Assembly (NCBI RefSeq): GCF_000745425.1
Contig: NZ_JQJH01000026.1
Location: forward strand, 1-39,782
Direction: 5' to 3'
DNA: 39,782 nt
Source of the DNA: Beijerinckia mobilis
GTDB lineage: Bacteria > Pseudomonadota > Alphaproteobacteria > Rhizobiales > Beijerinckiaceae
Shown here: one piece after another, positions 14,984 through 21,887 of the stretch
How the letters are laid out: the number at the start of each line of letters is the position of its first letter
Numbering within the stretch: the first letter of the stretch is position 1
Notes under the pieces: generated by a model
Databases searched by the model: none
Seen by the model: the letters and a program-made list of their open reading frames with translations, nothing else
Told to the model about the DNA's origin: nothing
Position numbers and translations under genes: made by a program

Positions 14984-16159
14984 CTATTTTTCGCAAAAAT
15001 CTGCCCAGGCCTGCATGAGCACGCGCCGCTTTTGCAGCGCATCGCCGCGCCGATAGGCCTGTTCCGCCTTGTCGCCGATGACATGAGCAAGAGCGGCTTC
15101 CGCGATCTCGCGCGGAAAATGTGTCTCTTCGCCGGCCCAATCGCGAAAGGCGGATCGAAAACCATGGACCGTCACGTTCTCGACCTTGAGCCGCCGCAGG
15201 ACCATTTCCATCGCCATGTTCGAGAGCGGCTTCTTGAGCTTCTGGCCGGGAAAGACGAAATCGCCGGCGCGCATCTTGGCGAGTTCTTGGACGATCGCTT
15301 GCGCCTGGCGCGAAAGCGGCACGCGGTGCGGCCGGCTGGCTTTCATGCGCTCGACTGGCACCGTCCAGGTGCCCGCGTCGAAATCGATCTCACTCCATTG
15401 CGCGCCAAGGGATTCGCCGCTTCGAGCCGCCGTGAGGATCGTGAATTCCAAGGCGCGCGCGGCCACGCCTTCGGCCTCTTGCAGACCTTTCAGGAAGGCC
15501 GGTACGTCCTTATAAGGCATGGCGGCATGATGGCCGCGCGAGAGCTTGCCGGCGCGCGGTAGCAGCATTTCGAGATGGCCGGACCAGCGGGCAGGGTTGG
15601 GCGCGCGATCGTCGATATGGCCGGCCACGCGCGCGGCATCGAGAACCGCTTCGATCCGTCCGCGCAAGCGGCTCGCGGTCTCGGCTTTGGTGGTCCAAAT
15701 CGGTTCCAGGACCCTGAGAACATCCTGCGTCGAAATCTCACCCAAAGGAGTTGAGCGTAAGGAAGCCGCATAGGTTTCGAGCGTCATGCGCCATTGCGCG
15801 CGATGCTTCTCGTTCTTCCAGCCGCTTTCCCTGGTGGCGAGGAAGGTCTCGCAGAATTGTCCGAAGGTGATTCTTGTGGCATTGGCGCGCCGCTCGGCCG
15901 CACGGGCTTCGAGGGGATCAATACCTTTGGTCAGGGATTGCCGCATGCTGGCTGCGAGCTCGCGCGCCTCGGCAAGAGAAACAATGTCCCGTGATCCAAG
16001 CCCCGCTTCGCGCTGGCGTCCATCGCGCATCCATAGGAAGACCCAACGCGCCGAACCGGAAGCTTCGACGCGCAAATAGAGGTTCCCGCCATCGGCATGC
16101 CGGCCAGGCTTGGAGACGGTCGAACAAAACCATGCCGTGAGTCTATGGAGCTTCGCCAT
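14984..16159 (-). CDS. int: P4-type tyrosine site-specific integrase (element A)
   Basis: 391-aa tyrosine recombinase. The N-terminal arm-binding domain (DUF4102-type) includes GRHADGGNLYLRVE and LGSRDIVSLAEAR. The SAM-like core-binding domain spans about residues 95-195. The catalytic domain has R246 (TAARSGE), K273, H332-x-x-R335 (VHGFRSAFRDW), H359 and the nucleophile Y369 (GDKAEQAYRR). It would recombine the element's attP with a host site, probably the 3' end of a tRNA gene, as is usual for the family. Its 5' end faces the att-like core at 16305 and the divergent second integrase. Intact by all motifs. Confidence 0.95.
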   Translation of the reverse strand: MAKLHRLTAWFCSTVSKPGRHADGGNLYLRVEASGSARWVFLWMRDGRQREAGLGSRDIVSLAEARELAASMRQSLTKGIDPLEARAAERRANATRITFGQFCETFLATRESGWKNEKHRAQWRMTLETYAASLRSTPLGEISTQDVLRVLEPIWTTKAETASRLRGRIEAVLDAARVAGHIDDRAPNPARWSGHLEMLLPRAGKLSRGHHAAMPYKDVPAFLKGLQEAEGVAARALEFTILTAARSGESLGAQWSEIDFDAGTWTVPVERMKASRPHRVPLSRQAQAIVQELAKMRAGDFVFPGQKLKKPLSNMAMEMVLRRLKVENVTVHGFRSAFRDWAGEETHFPREIAEAALAHVIGDKAEQAYRRGDALQKRRVLMQAWADFCEK

Positions 16160-16484
16160 TGCCCCGCTTTCCGTCCTAGTCTTATCCTAGTCCGGAACGC
16201 TGCTTGAGGCAAATTTTGCCAAACGCTAACAAATGAAATTTAGCGTTAAGACTTTGTTTTCTTTTGTAGAAACGGATGGAAGCGAATGCTTAGAAATAGG
16301 TAGCTGGCGGAGACGGAGGCAGACGAACTCTTTTCCGCATGAATTCGCAAACGTTCAAATTCCCTGTTGATATTCCTCAATCTTCTAAAACTTGTGTTCC
16401 GTTTTCGTTCGCTCTTGTTCTATCCTGTCCGCGTCATAGGCTAGGGCTAAAGCAAGGGTCAAAAAGTATGGCGGAGCACTTTTC
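16160..16484. other. Intergenic junction between two head-to-head integrases
   Basis: No gene is seen. The 325 bases contain an att-like tRNA-Ser fragment (16305-16319) and AT-rich stretches (16210-16265, 16350-16430). A short inverted pair, ACGCTAA (16222-16228) and TTAGCGT (16240-16246), may be an arm or operator site. Promoters for both integrases must lie here, but no clear consensus pair can be named. Confidence 0.6.
16305..16319 (-). other. Candidate attachment core: 3' end of tRNA-Ser
   Basis: On the minus strand the bases read CCTCCGTCTCCGCCA, which matches the 3' acceptor end of a typical bacterial tRNA-Ser gene. The neighbouring bases keep part of the T-arm (CGAAC on the plus strand at 16324-16328). 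The rest of a tRNA is absent. A tRNA 3' fragment next to integrase genes is the usual signature of an att site left by tRNA-targeting tyrosine integrases. The match to tRNA-Ser is from memory of the family. Confidence 0.65.
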
Positions 16485-17717
16485 TTGGCGCGGCAAATCC
16501 ATCAACTGACCGTCCGCAAGATTGCGGCTTTGACAGCGCCGGGGCGCCATGCCGATGGCGGGAACCTCTATTTGGTCGTGTCGAAAGGCGGCGCAAAGAA
16601 ATGGTCCTTCATGTGGTCTCGCAATGGCCGGCAAAGGGAAATGGGCCTTGGCAGTGCCTTGTCGGTTTCCCTTTCGCGCGCGCGAGAACGGGCCGACCAG
16701 GCGCGGCGCCTGCTGGCGGAAGGCATTGATCCCCTCGAATCCAGGGTCCTTGCCCGAACGGTAAAGGACGAAAGGCCGACCTTCGGGGAGATCGCGGAAG
16801 GCGTCCTTAAAAAGAAGGGAGAGGAATCCCGCAACCAGAAACATGCCTCGCAATGGCGCTCGACACTGGAAACCTACGCCGGGAGCCTTTGGAACCTGCC
16901 GGTCGAGGATGTCGACACAAATTCTATCGTCGAGGTCCTGCAACCGATTTGGCTCGACAAGAACGAAACGGCTTCGCGCCTGCGCGGACGGATCGAGGCT
17001 GTTCTCGATGCAGCCCAGGCGAAAGGACACCGGCCGCGCAATGAAGCCAACCCGGCGCGTTGGAAAGGCCATCTCGACAAGCTCCTTCCCAAGCGAAAGA
17101 AACTCGCCCGTGGTCACCATGCCGCGATGCCCTACGCGGATATTCCGGCTTTTCTGAAGCGCTTGCAGACCCTCGAAGCCGTGGCCGCGCGGGCACTGGA
17201 ATTCACTATCCTGACGGCGGCCCGATCAGGCGAGGTGCTTGGGGCACGGTGGGATGAGATCGATTTCGAAGAACAGGTCTGGACCGTGCCGGCCGAACGA
17301 ATGAAGGCGGGGCGGGAGCACCGCGTGCCGCTGTGCCGTCAGGCCATCGCGATCATGAAGAGCCTTGAGCCATTGCGGAATGGTGAATTCGTCTTTCCCG
17401 GCCAGAAGCAGGACAAGCCCCTTTCAAATATGGCGATGGAAATGGTTCTGCGCCGAATGAAGGTCGAGGATGTGACCGTTCATGGTTTCCGGTCATCGTT
17501 TCGCGACTGGGCCGGCAACGAAACGGAATTTCCTCGAGAGCTTGCCGAAGCGGCACTTGCTCATGTCATCGGCGACAAGGCGGAACAGGCTTACAGGCGA
17601 AGCGATGCGCTGGAGCGTAGGCGCGCACTCATGAATGCGTGGGAAGTGCATATTTATGGCCAAACGTTTCATTCCGCATTATTCCGAACTCAAAGAAATT
17701 CTGCTCAAATACAATGA
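16485..17717 (+). CDS. int: P4-type tyrosine site-specific integrase (element B)
   Basis: 410-aa tyrosine recombinase, clearly paralogous to the integrase at 14984: same GRHADGGNLYL, TASRLRGRIEAVLDAA and VLRRMKVEDVTVHGFRSSFR segments. Catalytic residues R247, H333-x-x-R336, H360 and Y370 are present. Start is TTG at 16485 with GGAG 9 bases upstream; the nearby ATG at 16468 is out of frame. After residue about 390 the C-terminus departs from the paralogue (WEVHIYGQTFHSALFRTQRN), and the gene overlaps the following AT-rich gene by 62 bases. The original integrase end was probably replaced when that gene arrived. The catalytic part is complete. Confidence 0.94.
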   Translation: MARQIHQLTVRKIAALTAPGRHADGGNLYLVVSKGGAKKWSFMWSRNGRQREMGLGSALSVSLSRARERADQARRLLAEGIDPLESRVLARTVKDERPTFGEIAEGVLKKKGEESRNQKHASQWRSTLETYAGSLWNLPVEDVDTNSIVEVLQPIWLDKNETASRLRGRIEAVLDAAQAKGHRPRNEANPARWKGHLDKLLPKRKKLARGHHAAMPYADIPAFLKRLQTLEAVAARALEFTILTAARSGEVLGARWDEIDFEEQVWTVPAERMKAGREHRVPLCRQAIAIMKSLEPLRNGEFVFPGQKQDKPLSNMAMEMVLRRMKVEDVTVHGFRSSFRDWAGNETEFPRELAEAALAHVIGDKAEQAYRRSDALERRRALMNAWEVHIYGQTFHSALFRTQRNSAQIQ

Positions 17718-18486
17718 ACACAACCATCCACATGAAGATATAGAGCATTTTGCGGTGAGTATGCAGTTTGATTGCGCCAACGCAAAAATGAGAATCGCAA
17801 ACTCTGTTTGTAAGGTTACTGATGACGAATTGCTGCGTATTAGAAGGGATGGTTGTGTTAAAGAGATAATCCGTCTTGAAAAGGCGGCGCTTTCTGTTGA
17901 CAAGCATAGATGCGAAGATGCTCAAGCTTATTTGCGAATGTTGAATGGCAGCAAGATACTGGAAAGATATAACGATGCTTGGAGGCTCTGCTCTAGAGAG
18001 ACTGAAGATACAATCTATAGCTTTGCACCAAAAATTCCTCAAAAAGGATGGGTATTAGATCAACTTGATCATGGCAACGCTTATTATGGACAAGTATTTC
18101 TTAAAGGCGAATTGATTCAGCAAATATGCATTCCAATGCCTCATGTAGCCTTGCCGTTCATCAAGGAAGCACGAGAATACATAATTGCAAAAAACACGAG
18201 AATCCTGGCTGGAAGAAAAGCCGATCCTGACATAAGAGAGTTTTGCCGAGTATCACGTGATGTTTACGAATACATCACTGGAAGGCGTGCTTACCGACAA
18301 AACAGGAATGGAGGATTATTCAAGCCGGGATCTTTCGACGCTTTTTTGAATGAAGTTGCTCGGCTTTACGGAATTGGGATTTCACTCGGAAGCGAGGCGA
18401 GCGCCTTACGATTTATAGGGAATGATAAGTCATTGATGATGAATAGTTTTGTTAAATCGAAACAGCAGAAATCAAAAAAACTCTAA
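17656..18486 (+). CDS. AT-rich cargo gene next to integrase B (276 aa, unknown)
   Basis: No family recognised. The start chosen is the ATG at 17656 (MAKRFIPHYSELKEILLKYN), inside the integrase 3' end; the same frame is open a few codons further upstream. The protein is soluble, mixed charge, with a basic stretch YITGRRAYRQNRNGGLFKPG and a Lys-rich end (KSKQQKSKKL). AT content is markedly higher than the surrounding replication genes, indicating separate origin. Its position between integrase and AlpA-like gene mirrors that of the 205-aa gene in element A, with no visible similarity between them. A defence or accessory role is a hypothesis from position. Confidence 0.75.
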   Translation: MAKRFIPHYSELKEILLKYNEHNHPHEDIEHFAVSMQFDCANAKMRIANSVCKVTDDELLRIRRDGCVKEIIRLEKAALSVDKHRCEDAQAYLRMLNGSKILERYNDAWRLCSRETEDTIYSFAPKIPQKGWVLDQLDHGNAYYGQVFLKGELIQQICIPMPHVALPFIKEAREYIIAKNTRILAGRKADPDIREFCRVSRDVYEYITGRRAYRQNRNGGLFKPGSFDAFLNEVARLYGIGISLGSEASALRFIGNDKSLMMNSFVKSKQQKSKKL

Positions 18487-18558
18487 AATCCCACAGACAC
18501 CTAAATCACAATCGCCCATCCTCTGCTCATCCGAACACGAACGAGCGAGGATAACGAA

Positions 18559-18780
18559 ATGAATGCCAGTGCTCCGGCCGATGTCACGCGGCAACCGATT
18601 TTCAACAGCATTGAACAGGCATGCAATCGCCTGGGCGTCAGAAAAACCAAATTTTATGAGTTCGTCAATGCAGGCAGCATTGGAACGGTGAAGCTGCACG
18701 GGCGCAGGCTTGTGCCTGAAGATGAACTCCTGAAATTCGCAGCCGCAGTCCGAAATGGCGAATTTTCGGAGGTCGCGTAA
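18559..18780 (+). CDS. AlpA/excisionase-like helix-turn-helix protein (element B)
   Basis: 73 aa. SIEQACNRLGVRKTKFYEFV followed by NAGSIGTVKLHGRRLVPEDE is the canonical excisionase-family winged HTH (recognition helix then G-x-L/I...K..RR.V...EL). AGGA lies about 8 bases before the ATG. It heads the rightward replication operon of element B and probably controls excision or activates that operon. Confidence 0.85.
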   Translation: MNASAPADVTRQPIFNSIEQACNRLGVRKTKFYEFVNAGSIGTVKLHGRRLVPEDELLKFAAAVRNGEFSEVA

Positions 18781-18785
18781 CCGTC

Positions 18786-18986
18786 ATGACCTCCAAACGA
18801 AAGAACCCCGCCGGGGGCAAAACGGCGGGGCTCGGGAAATGTGATTGCGTGGCGGCGATCAACACTCGGGAAACTATGCCCGCCCTCACAGAAATTCAAG
18901 CCAAATTTCTCCGCGATCGTTTCGGCCTGGAGCCGGAGCGCGCGGCGATTATCGCCTCTCTCGCCTGGGGAGGCGCGCGTGGCTGA
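18786..18986 (+). CDS. Small unknown protein (66 aa)
   Basis: Starts 6 bases after the previous stop and ends overlapping the next gene's GTG by 8 bases, so it fits the operon packing. The first 30 residues are basic and Gly-rich (TSKRKNPAGGKTAGLGKC). The rest, ALTEIQAKFLRDRFGLEPER, could be a short helical domain, and an internal ATG at 18876 (MPALTEIQ) could be the true start. No family recognised. Confidence 0.55.
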   Translation: MTSKRKNPAGGKTAGLGKCDCVAAINTRETMPALTEIQAKFLRDRFGLEPERAAIIASLAWGGARG

Positions 18987-19440
18987 CGTTCTCCACATTG
19001 GTATGATGCTCGGCAAACCGCTCCGGTTCGTCCGGGCACCAGGCGAAGGCCCGCGCTTTCCGTGGGTTGTTGAGTCCGATCTCGCCAAGGCGATGAACCT
19101 GTCCCGCAATCACCGCCGCGTCATGAAAATGATGACTGATGAGGGTGAGGCTGGCGATGACGCCATGATTGTGCGGATCGATGGCAAGGCCGAGCGATGC
19201 ATCAGCCACAGCCTTGCACGGGGCCTGATGGATGCGATCGAGATCAGCCGCCTGCGCGAGGCTGGTGAGATCGAAGCGGCCCAGGCAATCGACGCCGATA
19301 TCACGACATCGCCGATGGTTTGGGCCTATGTGGCTGCCGCCAAGGCCGCCATGGACGAACAAACGAAGGGGATGAGTGATGGCGAGTCCTTCGTTTTCTT
19401 CCTCGACGCGATGAAGGCTGAGAATGGAGGTGCGCAATGA
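18979..19440 (+). CDS. Unknown early protein, weakly BRO/antirepressor-like (153 aa)
   Basis: The start is GTG at 18979, which has GGGGAGG 6 bases upstream; the frame continues upstream, but that stretch lacks protein-like character. The segment FPWVVESDLAKAMNLSRNHR followed by RVMKMM recalls the N-terminal part of BRO/antirepressor proteins (W-V-x-x-D-x-A-x-A-L). The match is weak. The C-terminal half is Ala-rich and helical. It lies in the replication operon of element B, overlapping its neighbours at both ends. Confidence 0.65.
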   Translation: MADVLHIGMMLGKPLRFVRAPGEGPRFPWVVESDLAKAMNLSRNHRRVMKMMTDEGEAGDDAMIVRIDGKAERCISHSLARGLMDAIEISRLREAGEIEAAQAIDADITTSPMVWAYVAAAKAAMDEQTKGMSDGESFVFFLDAMKAENGGAQ

Positions 19441-19775
19441 GCCGCGCCCCTCTTCCTTCCCGTCGCACTTCGGAAATCATCGACTTCCAGCACGACAGCC
19501 TTCGCTACACGGCCAGCATCAGCCGCTTTGACAATGGCCATTTGGCGGAAGTCTTCCTGGATGCCGAGAAAGTTGGCGCCGCGGCATCTGTCATAGCGCG
19601 TGACCTTGCCGTCACAGCCTCGCTGGCGCTCCAGTATGGATGCCCCGCCACGGTCCTGCGCAAGGCGTTGACCCATGATGCTCGCGGCATTGCCGCCGGG
19701 CCCCTTGGTGCGCTGCTCGATCTCGTCGAAGGCAGCATGCCCGCGCCCCGCCAAAGTGATGGAGGGGAAGCATGA
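19437..19775 (+). CDS. Stand-alone TSCPD-domain protein (112 aa)
   Basis: IDFQHDSLRYTASISRFDNG followed by HLAEVFLDAEKVGAAASVIA and GCPATVLRKAL matches the small proteins carrying a TSCPD-type domain. That domain otherwise occurs at the C-terminus of B12-dependent ribonucleotide reductases. The Cys-rich zinc part is not present here. Such small versions are frequent in alphaproteobacterial phages and mobile elements, with unclear role. ATGA overlaps with both neighbours place it firmly in the replication operon. Confidence 0.75.
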   Translation: MSRAPLPSRRTSEIIDFQHDSLRYTASISRFDNGHLAEVFLDAEKVGAAASVIARDLAVTASLALQYGCPATVLRKALTHDARGIAAGPLGALLDLVEGSMPAPRQSDGGEA

Positions 19776-20107
19776 GTGCGAAAGTTCTTGTCGAGGGCAC
19801 GCTGAACAAGGCCGGAGAATGGCGCAACACCCGAACCGGACGGCCCTTCGTCGTTGCCACGTTGCGGGAGCGCGAGGAACCGGACATTCGATGGTGGCGC
19901 CTGTTCGCCTTCCTTCCCGTGCAGCAGGAGGCGCTCCTGGCGATTGCCGAGGGCGAGGCGCTTTCGGTGCAGGGCGATTTCAGCATGCAGGCAAGAGAAA
20001 CCGGAGACGGGCCGCAAACCTGCCTTTCCATCAATGTCCGGCACATCCTCGTCCTCGACCAGACCAAGGCTGGATCGAAGGCCGGCAAGGCCGGAGGTGC
20101 GCAATGA
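19772..20107 (+). CDS. SSB-like OB-fold protein without acidic tail (111 aa)
   Basis: VLVEGTLNKAGEWRNTRTGR followed by PFVVATLRERE, WWRLFAF and EGEALSVQGDF follows the pattern of bacterial single-stranded-DNA-binding proteins (G-x-L...K....G..fa.at...w..v.aF...a..l..gd.v.v.G). The C-terminus is basic (KAGSKAGKAGGAQ) and lacks the acidic partner-binding tip. It is clearly paralogous to the next gene and overlaps it as ATGA. Confidence 0.8.
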   Translation: MSAKVLVEGTLNKAGEWRNTRTGRPFVVATLREREEPDIRWWRLFAFLPVQQEALLAIAEGEALSVQGDFSMQARETGDGPQTCLSINVRHILVLDQTKAGSKAGKAGGAQ

Positions 20108-20493
20108 GCACCGTCGTTCTCGTGCAGGGCACGCTCTTTCGCGCTCCAGAACGGAAGACATCGAAGGCCGGCAATGTGTTTGCCGTCGCGACGCTCAAAG
20201 AACGTGATGGCCAGGACACCCGCTGGTGGAAAGTCTTCGCTTTCAGCAATCACCTACAGGAGGAAATTCTGCGTCTGTCGGATGGCGATGCGCTTACCGT
20301 CCAAGGAAGCCTGCGGGCCGATGCCTATGACAACGGGGATGGGGTGCGCGTTTCGCTTTCGGTGACCGCGGATCATGTCTTGGCCCTGAAGCAGCCGAAG
20401 CCTAAGCGCGAACGCAAACAGGCAGAGACTGAGAAGCCGCCGCCACTGCGTTATGGCGATCCGCGTCCCTTCGATGATGATGTCGATTTCTGA
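20104..20493 (+). CDS. ssb: Single-stranded DNA-binding protein
   Basis: 129 aa from the ATG at 20104, which overlaps the previous stop. The OB-fold signature is VLVQGTLFRAPERKTSKAGN, FAVATLKERDGQDTRWWKV, FAF and GDALTVQGSL. The linker is Lys/Glu/Pro-rich and the protein ends in the acidic tip DDDVDF, equivalent to the DDDIPF tail that recruits replication and repair proteins. It should coat ssDNA during element B replication. A longer open frame upstream is only read-through of other genes. Confidence 0.88.
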   Translation: MSTVVLVQGTLFRAPERKTSKAGNVFAVATLKERDGQDTRWWKVFAFSNHLQEEILRLSDGDALTVQGSLRADAYDNGDGVRVSLSVTADHVLALKQPKPKRERKQAETEKPPPLRYGDPRPFDDDVDF

Positions 20494-20505
20494 TGGAGGC
20501 GTGGC

Positions 20506-20931
20506 ATGAACTCCTCCCTTCAGGACAGGCTCGCGAAACTCCTTCCCATGCTGGGATCGAGTCATGACGGCGAAGTCTTGTCGACTGTCGCCGCCATCCG
20601 TCGCTGCCTCGATGCGGCCGGGCTCGGCTTCAATGATCTGCCATCTCTTCTGGCCAGTGAGACCAAATCGTTTCATGCGGCGCCCGCGGCCGGCGCACAG
20701 GGTACCTTCGATCTTCCGCCGCGATGGGCTCAACTCGGACTGAACGATAAGCGCGCCTGGCTCAAGGCCTTGGCCGCCTGTGACTGGCTAACGCCTTATG
20801 AACGCGAGCGCGTTACGGATTCCCATCGTGACTTCGTCGTCGCACCGCATCGCGCTTCCCTCTCATGGCAGCGCCGCAAACTCTTCGAGCAGTTGATCGC
20901 CCGCGCGATGGCGCAGGGGGTGCGTCCATGA
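20506..20931 (+). CDS. Unknown protein of replication operon (141 aa)
   Basis: ATG at 20506 follows GATGGAGGCGTGGC, a good ribosome-binding site. The N-terminal half (MNSSLQDRLAKLLPMLGSSH...) is helical. The C-terminal half LPPRWAQLGLNDKRAWLKAL with LTPYERERV and SWQRRKLFEQLIARA is basic and probably DNA-binding. No family recognised. It overlaps the Toprim gene start (ATGATG). Confidence 0.65.
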   Translation: MNSSLQDRLAKLLPMLGSSHDGEVLSTVAAIRRCLDAAGLGFNDLPSLLASETKSFHAAPAAGAQGTFDLPPRWAQLGLNDKRAWLKALAACDWLTPYERERVTDSHRDFVVAPHRASLSWQRRKLFEQLIARAMAQGVRP

Positions 20932-21887
20932 TGGCGCTCCAATCCCTCGCCCGCGCTCTTGGTGGTGATGTGTCTGGCGGCCGCGTGCTCGCGCCTGGTC
21001 CCGGTCATTCCCGCAAGGATCGCAGCATGTGGGTGCAGCTTTTACCAATGGCGCCGGACGGTTTCATTGCCGGTTCCTTCGCCGGAGACGCCTGGCAGGA
21101 CTGCAAGGATCACATCCGCTCGCGCATCGGCCTTGATCGCCGGCCGCTCGAGCGGCGCAGGCTGGAAGTGACGAGGCAGGGACCTGCCGGAACCTTCGTT
21201 GTCCGCCGCGGCGGCGTGCTGCATCCATACGATCCTCCGGTGCCTGCGGTCTCTCCCGAAGATCAGCGCAAGATCGAGCGTGCCTTGCGTATCTGGCAGG
21301 AAGCGCGCGATCCGTGCGGAACGCTCGTCGAGGCCTATCTGCGCTCGCGCTGCCTCGACCTGCCTGAGGACATCGCCGGCGCCGTGATCCGCTTTCATTC
21401 AGCCTGCCTCTCGCGCGGCGACGATGGCGTTCTTCGCTCCTTCCCGGCCATGGTGACGCTGTTGCGTGACAGCGTGACGGATGAGCCTTGCGGCATCCAT
21501 AGGACCTTCCTCGACAAGGAAGGCCGCAAGATCGGCCGCAAGATGCTTGGCCGGGCTTCGGGCGCGGCGATCAAGCTCGATGCCGATGAGCACGTAACGC
21601 TCGGCCTTGTCATCGGTGAAGGTGTCGAGACCTGCCTGTCCGCGCGTCAGATGGGTTTGCGGCCGGTCTGGGCCTTGGGATCTGCTGGAGCGATCGGCAA
21701 CTTTCCTGTCCTGCCGGGCATCGAGACGCTGACCATTCTGGCAGAGGATGATTCCGCCAGCGCGCATGCCGTCCGGCAATGCGGGCGGCGTTGGCATGAA
21801 GCCGGACGGGATTGTGTCGCGCTCGAGCCCATTGCGGGCGGCGATGCCAATGATGTTTTGAAGGAGGTGGCCCATGGCGCGGCTTGA
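20928..21887 (+). CDS. Toprim-domain primase-type protein (319 aa)
   Basis: Start ATG at 20928, where the ATGATG overlaps the previous stop. The Toprim core is visible: LVIGEGVETCLSARQMGLRP (catalytic E231) and ETLTILAEDDSASAHA (D274, D275), preceded by HRTFLDKEGRKIGRKMLGRA. These are the hallmarks of phage/plasmid Toprim proteins of the DnaG type. There is no zinc-binding CHC2 motif at the N-terminus, so it probably works with the ATPase encoded next door. The pair, coupled by a 14-base overlap, is the usual primase plus RepA-like helicase set of alphaproteobacterial mobile elements. Confidence 0.88.
   Translation: MMALQSLARALGGDVSGGRVLAPGPGHSRKDRSMWVQLLPMAPDGFIAGSFAGDAWQDCKDHIRSRIGLDRRPLERRRLEVTRQGPAGTFVVRRGGVLHPYDPPVPAVSPEDQRKIERALRIWQEARDPCGTLVEAYLRSRCLDLPEDIAGAVIRFHSACLSRGDDGVLRSFPAMVTLLRDSVTDEPCGIHRTFLDKEGRKIGRKMLGRASGAAIKLDADEHVTLGLVIGEGVETCLSARQMGLRPVWALGSAGAIGNFPVLPGIETLTILAEDDSASAHAVRQCGRRWHEAGRDCVALEPIAGGDANDVLKEVAHGAA

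Noticed and set aside
14973-15140. Longer version of the AT-rich cargo protein starting inside the integrase
   Set aside because: The extra part has the composition of a shifted integrase frame; the AT-rich coding signal begins at 14972.
16301-16390. Complete tRNA-Ser gene
   Set aside because: Only the acceptor end and part of the T-arm are recognisable; no anticodon arm or 5' acceptor strand can be found.
18841-18978. Upstream extension of the 153-aa protein
   Set aside because: The GTG at 18979 has a perfect ribosome-binding site, and the upstream stretch overlaps the 66-aa frame with atypical composition.
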